A stretch of DNA of 64,000 bases. Origin: Methylophilus sp. Leaf416. GTDB lineage: Bacteria; Pseudomonadota; Gammaproteobacteria; Burkholderiales; Methylophilaceae. The notes below the pieces were generated by a model that had not been told where the DNA came from, ran no database searches, and saw nothing but the letters and a program-made list of their open reading frames with translations. Below are positions 1 to 8,214 of this stretch, in pieces (the first letter of the stretch is position 1; every line of letters begins with the position of its first letter). The stretch is from positions 372,001 to 436,000 of the forward strand of contig NZ_LMQS01000002.1 in assembly GCF_001424665.1 (NCBI RefSeq), read 5' to 3'. The position numbers and the translations under genes are program-made.

Positions 1-149
1 AACTGCGCGAAATGAGAAAGGAATTTGTCACCAAAGATGAAATTATGGCCAAATTAAGAGAAGAAGGTATAGGCCAAGTTTCAGAGGTTAAACAAATGCA
101 AATCGAGATGGATGGAGAAATCAGCGTTGTCCGCTATGAAGAAAATTGA
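1..149 (+). CDS. DUF421 (YetF-like) membrane protein, C-terminal end only
   Basis: Only the last 48 codons are in the window, read in the frame that starts at base 3 and ends with TGA at 147-149. The visible peptide is hydrophilic, with a KDEIMAKLREEG segment followed by a hydrophobic/charged beta-type pattern ending ISVVRYEEN. This resembles the cytoplasmic C-terminal domain of DUF421/YetF proteins, where a segment of the form 'L...L...GI..L.EV..A..E.DG.ISV' closes the protein. The membrane helices lie outside the window. The function of the family is not established. The assignment rests on a short C-terminal pattern only. Confidence 0.6.
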   Translation, partial: LREMRKEFVTKDEIMAKLREEGIGQVSEVKQMQIEMDGEISVVRYEEN

Positions 150-437
150 TTTCAGTACGCTTGCATACAGCCAGTTTTTACTACTAAACCCTATAAAATA
201 AAAAAAATTAACAATTTCATCCTTCTGCACTTCAGACTCGTCAACATGTGCCGATAACTAGACTATAGTGATAATTTGCATAAATATAATTGTCTCTATT
301 AGTTTCAAGAACGATATCCATCAACATTAAAGAAAAAAAATAATTATGTTTATCACTCTTGTGCATCGCGTGCATTCAATCATTTCGAGTTCGCCCACGT
401 TTACCCCTTAATTACCATCGGCCAGCTTTAGGCCGAT
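150..437. other. AT-rich intergenic region
   Basis: AT-rich spacer of about 290 bp between the DUF421 gene and the CSS-EAL gene. I see no gene, no clear terminator hairpin and no recognisable promoter beyond general AT-richness. It must hold the promoter of the EAL gene. Confidence 0.4.
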
Positions 438-2078
438 GTGTATAAACCATGCAGCGATAAGACTGACTTTTGGAAGGGTGCAAAATTGAACAAACTATTA
501 AATATAGGCTGGAGGAACAATAAAGTCCTGACCGGCATTACTGTTTTGCTGATTTTGGTTACAGCCTTTGTTTCGATTTTTTTATCGTTAATGATTGCGC
601 AAAATCAAGCCATCTCAAAAGAAACCAAGCGTCTGCGTGAAGTCACCAATGGGGTTTTGATGCGCATGAATAGTACCCGCACGCAGTTCGCCAATGTCGT
701 TCACCACTTTGAATCCGTCCCGGAACAAGAGGCCTGTGCACCCCGCCATATCAAGAAAATGCAGGAATTCAATATCGCCGGTTTTTTCCTGCAGGCAGTG
801 GCTCATGTCAAAGATAACCGTATCGTATGCTCCTCGATTGCAGAAGTATTTGATGGTGTTTCCCTCGGCAACCCTTCCAGAATTGAGCCGGATGGCACCA
901 GGTTATACGCCAATCTGAAAGTGTCCGATTGGCAAAACCATCATCTGGTAGTGATGGAAAAAGCCGGATGGGCCATTGTACTTGTGCCTAGTCACGCGAT
1001 TGAGGCATTGGGTAGTACCGATGTTTCAGTGGCCATTTTTGGTATACAGGAACATAAACTGTATACCTCAAGAGGCGAGATCGCACCCGAGTGGTTAAAA
1101 ACCTACCAAGGTAAGCAAGCACTTACTTTTATTGATAAAGAACGTCACATGCTGGTGTATATCGCGCCTAACAAGCTGAATTTAACCGGCGTGGTTGCCG
1201 CCATACCATTGAAGGATATTCATGATGATCTGGTTTCCTTCATCCAGATACTGATCCCGCTGGCAATGTTGGTGGGGGTATCGCTTGGTGGCATTTTCAT
1301 TTACATGCAAAGAACCAGGTACTCAACCAAATCTGCCATTTTGAAAGGACTGGCCAAAAACGAGTTTTACCTGGAATACCAGCCAATTATAAACCTGGAA
1401 AATAAACGCTGCGTCGGGGCAGAGGCATTGATTAGATGGAGAACGCCGGACAATACCTTTATCAGCCCGGATACATTTATCCCTGCCGCAGAAGCCTCGG
1501 GTGTCATATGCCAAATTACGAAGCGGGTGTTTGAGCTAGTGGCAAAAGATATGCACACAGCATTAAACATGCACAAACACTTTCACGTAGGCATTAATAT
1601 TTCATCGCATGACATTCGTTCTGGTGCATTGATGCCGATGATAGAAACCCTTAAAAAATCGACGGGCGCCAAAGGCAATCAAATATTGATTGAAGTCACA
1701 GAACGTGGTTTTCTTGATGATGAAGCAGCATTGACTACTATCAAAAATATCCGTGAATGTGGCGTAATGGTAGCGATTGATGATTTCGGGACCGGCTATT
1801 CCAGCTTGTCGTACCTGACCAAATTCCAGCTGGACTACCTTAAAATCGACAAGACGTTTGTCGACTCTGTTGGCACTGATGCCGTCACCAGCCACGTCGC
1901 TTTCCATATTATTGAAATGGCTAAAACCTTACAACTGGGTATGGTCGCTGAAGGCGTGGAAACAGAGGAACAGGCGAAGATATTACAAGAGCGCGGGGTT
2001 CAATATGTGCAAGGCTGGCTATTCTCAAAATCATTAAAAAGAAAAGATTTTTATGCTTATCTTGATAAGCATACTTGA
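438..2078 (+). CDS. CSS-motif EAL-domain c-di-GMP phosphodiesterase
   Basis: Predicted membrane-bound phosphodiesterase that degrades cyclic-di-GMP to pGpG. An N-terminal TM helix (about residues 33-55) is followed by a periplasmic domain with the IVCSS sequence typical of CSS-motif sensors (compare E. coli PdeB/PdeC types). A second TM helix lies near residues 268-290 and a C-terminal EAL domain spans about 300-540. The EAL domain has the metal and catalytic signatures AEALIRW, EVTERG, DDFGTGYSSL and KIDKTFVDS, so it should be active. In the family, periplasmic cysteine redox state controls activity. The longest frame begins with GTG at 438, but a TTG at 486 has a better upstream purine run (GGAAGGG), so the exact start is uncertain. 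The gene stands alone on this strand. Confidence 0.85.
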   Translation: MYKPCSDKTDFWKGAKLNKLLNIGWRNNKVLTGITVLLILVTAFVSIFLSLMIAQNQAISKETKRLREVTNGVLMRMNSTRTQFANVVHHFESVPEQEACAPRHIKKMQEFNIAGFFLQAVAHVKDNRIVCSSIAEVFDGVSLGNPSRIEPDGTRLYANLKVSDWQNHHLVVMEKAGWAIVLVPSHAIEALGSTDVSVAIFGIQEHKLYTSRGEIAPEWLKTYQGKQALTFIDKERHMLVYIAPNKLNLTGVVAAIPLKDIHDDLVSFIQILIPLAMLVGVSLGGIFIYMQRTRYSTKSAILKGLAKNEFYLEYQPIINLENKRCVGAEALIRWRTPDNTFISPDTFIPAAEASGVICQITKRVFELVAKDMHTALNMHKHFHVGINISSHDIRSGALMPMIETLKKSTGAKGNQILIEVTERGFLDDEAALTTIKNIRECGVMVAIDDFGTGYSSLSYLTKFQLDYLKIDKTFVDSVGTDAVTSHVAFHIIEMAKTLQLGMVAEGVETEEQAKILQERGVQYVQGWLFSKSLKRKDFYAYLDKHT

Positions 2079-2124
2079 TTAAGGACTTTTTACAGACTTG
2101 GAAAAACGCTGCTTTGTGATTGAT

Positions 2125-3078
2125 TTATTTCTTCTGCTGACGGATTTCAAGCAAAGTCTGGGTAATTTGCGATTTCAACTTTTCATTCTCCCCCGCGAGC
2201 GTCAGGCCTTTGGTGGCAGCGGATTCGGCTTGTATGAATTGTTTCTGCGCCAGTAACACATTGGCCAAATTATTATAGGCAGCAGCGGATTCTGGACGGA
2301 CTTCAGTAGCATGTTTAAAACTGGAAGCCGCTAAAGGCAAATCACCTGTGGCATAGGCTGCATTTCCCAAACCTATCAATAACACCAAGTGATCAGGCCA
2401 TTGTTGCACGGCGGCATAGTAAGCTGTTTTTCTCGCTGGAGCAGGCGCATTCTTTTCGTAAGCAACCAGCGCTTTGGCGATTTCATCTGCTTCAACACTC
2501 ACTGGCAACTGCCCCGGCGGTAAAGCCACAAAAGCCCAATGTTCGCTACGGGCCCAGGTGCGTTGAAAAGCACTGAGCGACATTTCCTGGCGTTTATAGG
2601 GACCTGAACGAAGCCATACCAGTTCTTTATCTGCATCATAGCCAACCACTACTGCATAGTGCCAGGAGGGTATCCATGAAAATCCCAGGTTCTGCATCAC
2701 GACCACTACATGGCCTGCAGCGATTTCCTGCATGATTGCTTCGAGTTTTGGAGGTATTTGTACCGAGACTGCACCATGGCGTCTGGCTGCGGCCAGCATT
2801 TCAATTTGCAGACTGCCTTGCCGGCTGGGCACATAGACTTCCGGGGTCAACTGTTCTGGGGTGACTGAAATATTGACTGCGGTCAAAGCAGTTGCCAATG
2901 CGGCTGGACCACACTGGTATTGCTCCTGCGGAAAGAAAGGGGTTTGGATGAGCTCAGCCCGGCGCGGCAGCTGTGAATGCTTGGTCGCTTCACGTACGCC
3001 AGGGGCAGCACACGCTGTTAGCAGGCACAAAAAAGCCAGCATGCTTAAATAATACAGTCTGGCTTTGATGTTACCCAT
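2125..3078 (-). CDS. PA2778-family C39-like cysteine peptidase lipoprotein with TPRs
   Basis: Predicted lipoprotein, 317 aa. The signal peptide ends in a lipobox (LLTAC, Cys at about 23). The N-terminal half is a C39-type papain-like fold: YQCGPAALATAL holds the catalytic Cys, and a later WHYAVVVGYD segment holds the His. The C-terminal part (about 215-310) has TPR-like helices (GNAAYATGDLPLAASSF and AYNNLANVLLAQ). The gene lies directly downstream of a PA2779-type gene on the same strand (42 bp gap), a conserved two-gene arrangement in Pseudomonas and betaproteobacteria. The substrate is unknown; the name rests on the Cys/His motifs and on the neighbour. Confidence 0.8.
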   Translation of the reverse strand: MGNIKARLYYLSMLAFLCLLTACAAPGVREATKHSQLPRRAELIQTPFFPQEQYQCGPAALATALTAVNISVTPEQLTPEVYVPSRQGSLQIEMLAAARRHGAVSVQIPPKLEAIMQEIAAGHVVVVMQNLGFSWIPSWHYAVVVGYDADKELVWLRSGPYKRQEMSLSAFQRTWARSEHWAFVALPPGQLPVSVEADEIAKALVAYEKNAPAPARKTAYYAAVQQWPDHLVLLIGLGNAAYATGDLPLAASSFKHATEVRPESAAAYNNLANVLLAQKQFIQAESAATKGLTLAGENEKLKSQITQTLLEIRQQKK

Positions 3079-3120
3079 TTTAACTACTCATCTCGCAATT
3101 ATTAGCGAGATGATAATGCA

Positions 3121-3534
3121 TTAGCGCACTGAACGTGTAAACGGGAAGATTTTGGTGAAACCGAGGATATCAGTCAGCAATAATACGAGGAACACCAACA
3201 CGACCGCACCAATAATGCCGCCGCCTGCTGGCGCTTTATCCAATTGAGTTGCCAGTGAATTGGCTTCTTCATCTGTCAGCGTTGCAACGCGTGATTTGGC
3301 TTCAGCCGGGTCAATACCGCGTGCTTCCAATGCTGATTGCATATCGTCACGGGAAAGCATAGCAACAATCTTCGCGCGGTCTTGCTCACCTTTAACGGTG
3401 ATAGCCGATTCCGCCACCTGATCGGTACTCACCATGGCCGCCTGCACTGTTTGAATGGAGCCTGTGAAGAAAATTGAAAGTGCCACAAAGGCACTTAAAA
3501 AACGTTTAGCCATGATCATGATATGTTTCCTCAT
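3121..3534 (-). CDS. PA2779-family secreted/membrane protein
   Basis: 137-aa protein with an N-terminal signal sequence (residues about 8-32, ending VQAA), a helical DUF-type middle (RDDMQSALEARGIDPAEAKSR) and a hydrophobic C-terminal helix (about 103-125) before a basic tail. This is the layout of the PA2779 family, which is found next to PA2778-type peptidases, as here. The function is unknown. A shorter start at the ATG eight codons in (MAKRFL) is possible because MRKHIMI precedes it without a strong ribosome site. Confidence 0.8.
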   Translation of the reverse strand: MRKHIMIMAKRFLSAFVALSIFFTGSIQTVQAAMVSTDQVAESAITVKGEQDRAKIVAMLSRDDMQSALEARGIDPAEAKSRVATLTDEEANSLATQLDKAPAGGGIIGAVVLVFLVLLLTDILGFTKIFPFTRSVR

Positions 3535-3622
3535 TTGAATTAATTAAAATAGTTTGAAAAAATGATTGCTTTAGCAGATTACAAAGAATTGGCTTAGAAA
3601 ATGAATTCTAAGCCAATCGAAT

Positions 3623-3778
3623 TTATAACCTTCCGGTAAGTGCCAGTATCAAAATGATGAGTACCACTAAACCGAGCCCGCCACTTGGGTAGTAACCCCA
3701 GCCGCTACTGTAGGGCCAGGCTGGCAGAGCCCCGATTAAAGCAAGAATTAGAATCACAAGCAGCACAGTTCTCAGCAT
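3623..3778 (-). CDS. DUF3309 mini membrane protein (copy 1)
   Basis: 51-aa protein: ATG at 3778, TAA at 3623-3625. Two hydrophobic segments flank the family signature WPYSSGWGYYPSGG, which marks DUF3309. A clear Shine-Dalgarno TAGGAG precedes the ATG. Two further copies lie at 7776-7931 and 27345-27500. DUF3309 proteins are of unknown function and tend to sit among general-stress genes. The gene has the recurrent promoter motif (3879-3909) and a conserved leader block (3846-3858). Confidence 0.88.
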   Translation of the reverse strand: MLRTVLLVILILALIGALPAWPYSSGWGYYPSGGLGLVVLIILILALTGRL

Positions 3779-3845
3779 CGCGCGGTCTCCTAGACAGATA
3801 GTATTGCCAATCAGGCAATTTTAATTTGAGTTATTTACTAATCGA

Positions 3846-3858
3846 GGCTCAATCATGG
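3846..3858 (-). promoter_or_regulatory. Conserved leader block of DUF3309 mRNA (copy 1)
   Basis: Reads CCATGATTGAGCC in the transcript sense. It matches the GCATGATGGAGCC block in the other two DUF3309 leaders and lies exactly 34 bp from the CTGA edge of the upstream promoter motif in all three. It falls within the presumed 5' untranslated leader. An RNA-binding or post-transcriptional role is possible but unproven. Confidence 0.5.
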
Positions 3859-3878
3859 CGCCCTGTCAGCAAACACGC

Positions 3879-3909
3879 CATGCAAGTATGGCTGAATTAT
3901 TTGTAGGAA
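3879..3909 (-). promoter_or_regulatory. Recurrent stress-promoter motif, site 1 (DUF3309 copy 1)
   Basis: On the minus strand: TTCCTAC, 7 nt, TCAG, then 7 nt to a weak -10-like TGCATG. It is oriented toward the DUF3309 gene about 100 bp downstream. See the finding on the motif for the alignment of all sites. Confidence 0.6.
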
Positions 3910-4411
3910 TAGTCTGATACAAACTTGACTCTGTAGATATGAATCCGATTGGTGATGCTGGTGGCCGGAATTACTCCATATCTCCTGATGAAAGTGAGCG
4001 GTAGCAATTTCATATGCTCTTCGCCCACCCCTCTCTGTGCAAGAGTAGTAGCACATGGCAGATAGGCAAGGTAACTGAAGCCATGCCTAACCTTGCTATT
4101 AACATGTTGGGCTACACACTATGAAGGCGCCGAAGCCAAATCGGTTCGCGCAAGGCACCTGTGCATCACGCACCATGAAGACTTGTTTAGGCAGGATTTC
4201 TGGAAGACTAGCTGTTTTTGTATGTAAGACCTCAATTTTGAGGCCTTTTGTATGTTCGCAAGCAATCAAAGATACCCGTGTTTATCTGGTTAACATCTTC
4301 CACCTAATTTTGAATTTTTTGTGAAATCGACCAAATTCCGGGTTTAGGGTTTAAGTTAGCGAAATTAATTAACGTTATTGCTATTAAATTGAAATCAAAT
4401 AATAAATAGCG
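3910..4411. other. Intergenic region upstream of the EAL-GGDEF gene
   Basis: About 500 bp without a supported gene. Visible structures are an inverted repeat GCAAGGT ... ACCTTGC (about 4067-4097) and a short hairpin CCTCA-ATTT-TGAGG near 4230 followed by a few T residues, a weak terminator at best. No riboswitch consensus could be recognised. Confidence 0.35.
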
Positions 4412-6301
4412 ATGCTCGCATATACCCATTACCTACCCATGAACTCCACACCACCATCTCTCGCGAATATGGCCCTCGCAAACCTGGCCTATAGTTGGGG
4501 GGCCAAATGGGGAGACGACCAGCTAACACGTTTTTCTGCAGGCCTGGACCCAGAGTCACGAACCATCGTCGAGATTTTAAAAAGCCGCAGTCTGACCTCG
4601 GTTTACCAACCTATTGTGTCGTTGAACAGTGCGGATATTTATGGATTTGAAGGCCTGATCCGCGGCCCGGCAGGGACTAGCCTACACGCGCCGCTACATC
4701 TGTTTGAAGCAGCCAAGGAGCGTGACTACCTTTCGGAAATGGAGCATCTCAGTCGCCAAATCGTGCTCGAAAATTACGCGGCCACCTGCAAGACGCGCAA
4801 GCTTTTTCTCAACAGCACGCCGGAGATGCTGTTGATGTCGGCGCCCAACAAAGGCGAAACTCTGGCCTACCTTGCCAGCCTTGGGCTGGAACCGAAACAG
4901 ATTATTATTGAAGTGACCGAGCAGACCCGCAATATGGATTACGGCCAGTTGCGAGAAGCGGTACAGCTATACCGCAACATAGGCTTTGAGATTGCAATGG
5001 ATGATCTGGGTGAGGGCTTTTCCAGCTTGCGCCTGTGGTCAGAGCTGAAGCCTGACTATGTGAAAATCGACAAGCACTTCATCCGCAACATTCACCTGGA
5101 CCAGGTCAAGTTTGAATTCGTCCGCTCCATACAGCAGATAGCCCAGAACTCAGGTGCCAAAGTCATCGCCGAAGGCATTGAAGCCTTTGAAGAACTGAGT
5201 ATCATCAAAGACCTGAAAATTGATTTTGGCCAGGGGTATTACCTTGGCCGGCCAGAAGCTGACCTGATACAGTCGATTGATGCAGATATAAAAAAACAGC
5301 TGGTGCGCAACACACTACACCTTTATCAGAACAGCTATATCGCACTCGACCACCGTTCCAATGTCAGCAAACTGCTGAAATACATTCCGCCGATACAAGC
5401 GGACATGACCAATAACGAGGTGATGCGCGTGATTGATGCGGACAGCAATATTCACATGCTACCAGTTGTAAACGGTGAAACACCCATCGGCCTGATTACC
5501 CGCTACACCATGATAGATAACCTGGCGCGGCCTTACCGCCGGGAGTTATATGGTAACCGCCGCTGCGCAGAGACGTTTATGGATCCGCATCCGCTGATCG
5601 TCGAAAAATCCATGAGCCTGAAAGCTTTGAGTGACATTATCGCTGAAGAGGCACAGCATTTCAGCAATGGTTTTATTATTACCGACAATGGCCGCTACCT
5701 GGGCATTGGCCGCGGACAGGATTTACTGCGTGAAGTGACACAAATGCAGATCAATGCCGCCCGCTATGCGAACCCGATCACACTATTACCGGGTAACGTC
5801 CCCATCAATGAGCAACTGGAAAGATTACTCGCTTCAGAATGCAAATTCAGCGTCTGCTATTTTGACCTGGATACGTTCAAGCCGTATAACGACATCTATG
5901 GTTTCAGGCGTGGTGATGAAATCATTAGCTATACCGCAAAATTGTTGCTGAGCAATGTAGACCAGAATTTTGACTTTGTCGGCCATATCGGCGGCGATGA
6001 TTTTATTGTGATTTTCCAGAGTGAAGACTGGCAGGAACGCTGCAAGAAAATCCTGGCGAGTATGGAAGCAGATATCGCAAACTTCTATGATGAAGCGCAC
6101 AAAGATGTAGGCGGCATTGTGGCTGAAGACAGGCAAGGAAAAGTGGTGGAATATCCCTTCGTCAGCCTGTCTATTGGTGCAGTTAAAGTGAAACCAGGCA
6201 AATTCCGCTCACAGCATGAGTTGTCATCCGCCGTCAGCCTGGCAAAAAAACAGGCTAAAAAAATGCCGGGCAATAGTTTGTTTATTGAACGCAGGCTTTA
6301 A
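4412..6301 (+). CDS. EAL-CBS-GGDEF c-di-GMP turnover protein
   Basis: 629-aa soluble protein that combines both c-di-GMP activities. The EAL domain (about 50-300) has EGL in place of EAL (FEGLIRG), plus EVTEQT, MDDLGEGFSSL and KIDKHFIRN, so the metal-site acids are present. A tandem CBS region follows (about 310-430; VMRVIDADSNIHMLPVV and KALSDIIAEEAQHFSNGF). The C-terminal GGDEF domain (about 440-625) carries an intact active-site variant, HIGGDDFIVIF. CBS pairs commonly bind adenine nucleotides, so it may couple energy state to c-di-GMP. No transmembrane segment. ATG at 4412 is used; an internal ATG at 4439 is possible and neither has a strong ribosome site. Confidence 0.88.
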   Translation: MLAYTHYLPMNSTPPSLANMALANLAYSWGAKWGDDQLTRFSAGLDPESRTIVEILKSRSLTSVYQPIVSLNSADIYGFEGLIRGPAGTSLHAPLHLFEAAKERDYLSEMEHLSRQIVLENYAATCKTRKLFLNSTPEMLLMSAPNKGETLAYLASLGLEPKQIIIEVTEQTRNMDYGQLREAVQLYRNIGFEIAMDDLGEGFSSLRLWSELKPDYVKIDKHFIRNIHLDQVKFEFVRSIQQIAQNSGAKVIAEGIEAFEELSIIKDLKIDFGQGYYLGRPEADLIQSIDADIKKQLVRNTLHLYQNSYIALDHRSNVSKLLKYIPPIQADMTNNEVMRVIDADSNIHMLPVVNGETPIGLITRYTMIDNLARPYRRELYGNRRCAETFMDPHPLIVEKSMSLKALSDIIAEEAQHFSNGFIITDNGRYLGIGRGQDLLREVTQMQINAARYANPITLLPGNVPINEQLERLLASECKFSVCYFDLDTFKPYNDIYGFRRGDEIISYTAKLLLSNVDQNFDFVGHIGGDDFIVIFQSEDWQERCKKILASMEADIANFYDEAHKDVGGIVAEDRQGKVVEYPFVSLSIGAVKVKPGKFRSQHELSSAVSLAKKQAKKMPGNSLFIERRL

Positions 6302-6340
6302 AGGAGCACAAGTTATAAAAATGGAAAGCTATAAAAGCAA

Positions 6341-6368
6341 AAAGGCGAAGCCAGCTTCGCCTTTTCTG
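6341..6368. terminator. Bidirectional intrinsic terminator
   Basis: Perfect 11-bp stem AAAGGCGAAGC / GCTTCGCCTTT (6341-6351 and 6354-6364) with a 2-nt loop and T/A runs on either side. It serves the convergent EAL-GGDEF gene (+) and the 24-aa peptide gene (-). Confidence 0.85.
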
Positions 6369-6370
6369 AT

Positions 6371-6445
6371 TTAGCGTACGAATAACGCGATCAGGATAAT
6401 AATTGGAATTGGAACCCCAATGAACCAAAGTAATAATGAACGCAT
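6371..6445 (-). CDS. 24-aa hydrophobic peptide, twin 1
   Basis: Tiny ORF, ATG at 6445 and TAA at 6371-6373. It encodes MRSLLLWFIGVPIP followed by a hydrophobic stretch and ends LFVR: a single membrane-spanning peptide. The ribosome site is near perfect (AGGAGGTTGTT before the ATG). A near-identical twin lies 41 bp upstream at 6486-6560. The duplicated sequence and the strong Shine-Dalgarno on both copies argue that these are real genes. Function unknown. Confidence 0.75.
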   Translation of the reverse strand: MRSLLLWFIGVPIPIIILIALFVR

Positions 6446-6485
6446 AACAACCTCCTGAACTAATAGTTAACAATCACTTTGCGTA

Positions 6486-6560
6486 TTAACGCACGAACAA
6501 AGCAATCAAGATAATCAATGGAATAGGCACGCCTAAAAAGAAAAGTAGTAATGAACGCAT
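6486..6560 (-). CDS. 24-aa hydrophobic peptide, twin 2
   Basis: ATG at 6560, TAA at 6486-6488. It encodes MRSLLLFFLGVPIP followed by a hydrophobic run ending LFVR, differing from twin 1 at only four residues, all conservative hydrophobic changes. Ribosome site AGGAG six bases before the ATG. Both twins are probably co-transcribed downstream of the 6654-7643 gene. Function unknown; the size and layout resemble small membrane regulators or stress peptides. Confidence 0.75.
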   Translation of the reverse strand: MRSLLLFFLGVPIPLIILIALFVR

Positions 6561-6653
6561 GTTAGTTCTCCTGATAATTTAAAAAGCTGGGCCTTAATGA
6601 TTCACTTCACTTCATTAAACCCCGGCTTGGTCAGCCAGGGTTTCACAAGCTAA

Positions 6654-7643
6654 TTACGCATCACGGCAACGACCGCCCCATGTCGCGGCCAGGCTAGCTG
6701 AGAAAGCGCCGATCAACAGGGAAACAAACAACCACAAGCTGATGCCAACTGAAGCTTTGCGAGCTGCATCAGCGGCTTCTTTAGCTTTCACTTCTACTTC
6801 TTTGGCTTTGTCCTGCACAGTTGTGTAAATCTGGTTAACGCGTGCTTCAGCTTCCTGCTGGGTTAAACCGGTATGTTGCGAAACCAGTTGCGCAAGGTAA
6901 GTTGAGTCTTCAGCAGACAATGCACCATTGGCAATTGAAGTCGCAATGATGCGGCTTACCTCTGCACTAGGAACAGCATCTTGCTGTGGCGCAGTCATGG
7001 CAGCATGGTGGTGCGCAGCATTTGAAGATGGATCATGATCCGCAGAATCTGTTGTAGTATTTGCAGGCGCTGGTCTGAACAAAGCATCTACAAAATACGC
7101 CGAAGCACCACTTGCCTGATCGCCAGCATCTTCACTAATGCCCGTGTGAGCAGCAGCAACCACACCTGCAGTTGCAGCACCGCCGGCAACGCTGGCAGTG
7201 GCTTGCACACCTGTGCTAACAATAGAGCCAATCACCGATGTCAACAGCGCAGCCGTTAGCAATGTAGCAACACCCCAGGCAATAAAGCCATGCGCGGTGT
7301 CGCGGAAATAGACCTCATCAGGGTCTGTATCTTGCCATCTAACGCGAAGGCGACCTGTCAAATAGCCACCCAAACCTGAGGCTAGTGCCTGAGTCACAGT
7401 GATCCAGATAATCGCAGCAATACCAAAAGTAGCAGCCGTTACACCATCATGTGACCATGGTGAAATAGAGGAAAGACCCAGGCCTGTACCCAGTATGAAT
7501 AAAATAAGTGAAAGTGCTGCAGCAGCAACCGCGCCAAGCAGGATCGCAGCCCATGAGATTGCGCTCCTGTTAGTCGCATCGACAGAGGTGAGAGTGGTGT
7601 TTCGACCCACTAGCGGATCATTTGATAAATTAGCTTGTGCCAT
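6654..7643 (-). CDS. Uncharacterised multi-TM membrane protein
   Basis: 329-aa membrane protein. TM helices lie at about 28-52, 65-90 and 125-150, and a C-terminal helix at about 300-325. Between the third and fourth helices is a long Ala/His-rich soluble stretch (about 155-280) with HHHAAMTAPQQD and a coiled-coil-like alanine/lysine segment (DKAKEVEVKAKEAADAARKA). A conserved-looking DPDEVYFRDTAHGFIAWGVATL segment lies between the second and third helices. I do not recognise a named function. The protein sits amid tiny stress-type membrane genes, which suggests an envelope-stress role (inference). Confidence 0.7.
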   Translation of the reverse strand: MAQANLSNDPLVGRNTTLTSVDATNRSAISWAAILLGAVAAAALSLILFILGTGLGLSSISPWSHDGVTAATFGIAAIIWITVTQALASGLGGYLTGRLRVRWQDTDPDEVYFRDTAHGFIAWGVATLLTAALLTSVIGSIVSTGVQATASVAGGAATAGVVAAAHTGISEDAGDQASGASAYFVDALFRPAPANTTTDSADHDPSSNAAHHHAAMTAPQQDAVPSAEVSRIIATSIANGALSAEDSTYLAQLVSQHTGLTQQEAEARVNQIYTTVQDKAKEVEVKAKEAADAARKASVGISLWLFVSLLIGAFSASLAATWGGRCRDA

Positions 7644-7775
7644 GATGTAACTCCAAAATTTATAATTAAAATATTTTTTAAACTGCTAACACCGGTCCAC
7701 ATCTGTGCCTTGCTAACCGGGGAAATCACTTTTCTGGTTAATCAGGTCGTCTATCACTTGGTTGTTTAATTATTT

Positions 7776-7931
7776 TTAAATTAATCCTGCCAGTGACAAA
7801 ATCAGCAATAGAACAAGCGCTGAACCTAAAATACCCGTCGGGTAATAACCCCATTTGGTGCTGTATGGCCATGTTGGCAATACAAATAACAATGCAAAAA
7901 TTAAAAACCCGATCACAACATTACCCAACAT
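7776..7931 (-). CDS. DUF3309 mini membrane protein (copy 2)
   Basis: 51-aa protein, ATG at 7931 and TAA at 7776-7778, with the family signature WPYSTKWGYYPTG between two hydrophobic segments. Ribosome site GGAGGGA just before the ATG. It is more divergent than copies 1 and 3 at the N-terminus (MLGNVVIGF). The promoter motif (8094-8124) and the leader block (8061-8073) precede it. Confidence 0.88.
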   Translation of the reverse strand: MLGNVVIGFLIFALLFVLPTWPYSTKWGYYPTGILGSALVLLLILSLAGLI

Positions 7932-8060
7932 GATTCCCTCCAAAACCAGTTACTGAATAAAGGATTGAACTGTTTACGATCACTTCCGTAACTAGCATTA
8001 AGCTGCTAAACACGGGAAGTTTCGCTAAAGAGGCTTCGAGTAAAAGCACTCTTAGAGTAA

Positions 8061-8073
8061 GGCTCCATCATGC
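8061..8073 (-). promoter_or_regulatory. Conserved leader block of DUF3309 mRNA (copy 2)
   Basis: Reads GCATGATGGAGCC in transcript sense, identical to the block of copy 3 and 34 bp from the CTGA edge of the promoter motif. It contains ATGATGGAG, so a leader peptide is formally possible, but no ribosome site precedes it. Confidence 0.5.
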
Positions 8074-8093
8074 GTATTTGTCATACACAGCTC

Positions 8094-8124
8094 CATACAA
8101 TTTAATCTGAAATTTTTGTAGGAA
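8094..8124 (-). promoter_or_regulatory. Recurrent stress-promoter motif, site 2 (DUF3309 copy 2)
   Basis: Minus strand: TTCCTAC, 7 nt, TCAG, 7 nt, TGTATG (-10-like). Oriented to the DUF3309 gene about 165 bp downstream. Confidence 0.62.
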
Positions 8125-8214
8125 TTCTCGGACGCTTTAACTGCGAAGACAGCTAGTGCAAGGGGATTAATGAAGTATTAGTACAGACTGAAATCACAGG
8201 CGTGAAAAATAAGC

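Noticed and set aside
3910-4411. Possible c-di-GMP riboswitch between two c-di-GMP genes
   Set aside because: The GCAAGGT/ACCTTGC repeat and neighbouring bases were compared by eye with the GEMM-type consensus; the conserved core and tetraloop-receptor features are absent.
8020-8073. Leader peptides MMEP... in the DUF3309 leaders
   Set aside because: The three short frames differ after the fourth codon and have no ribosome site; the conserved element looks like RNA sequence rather than protein.
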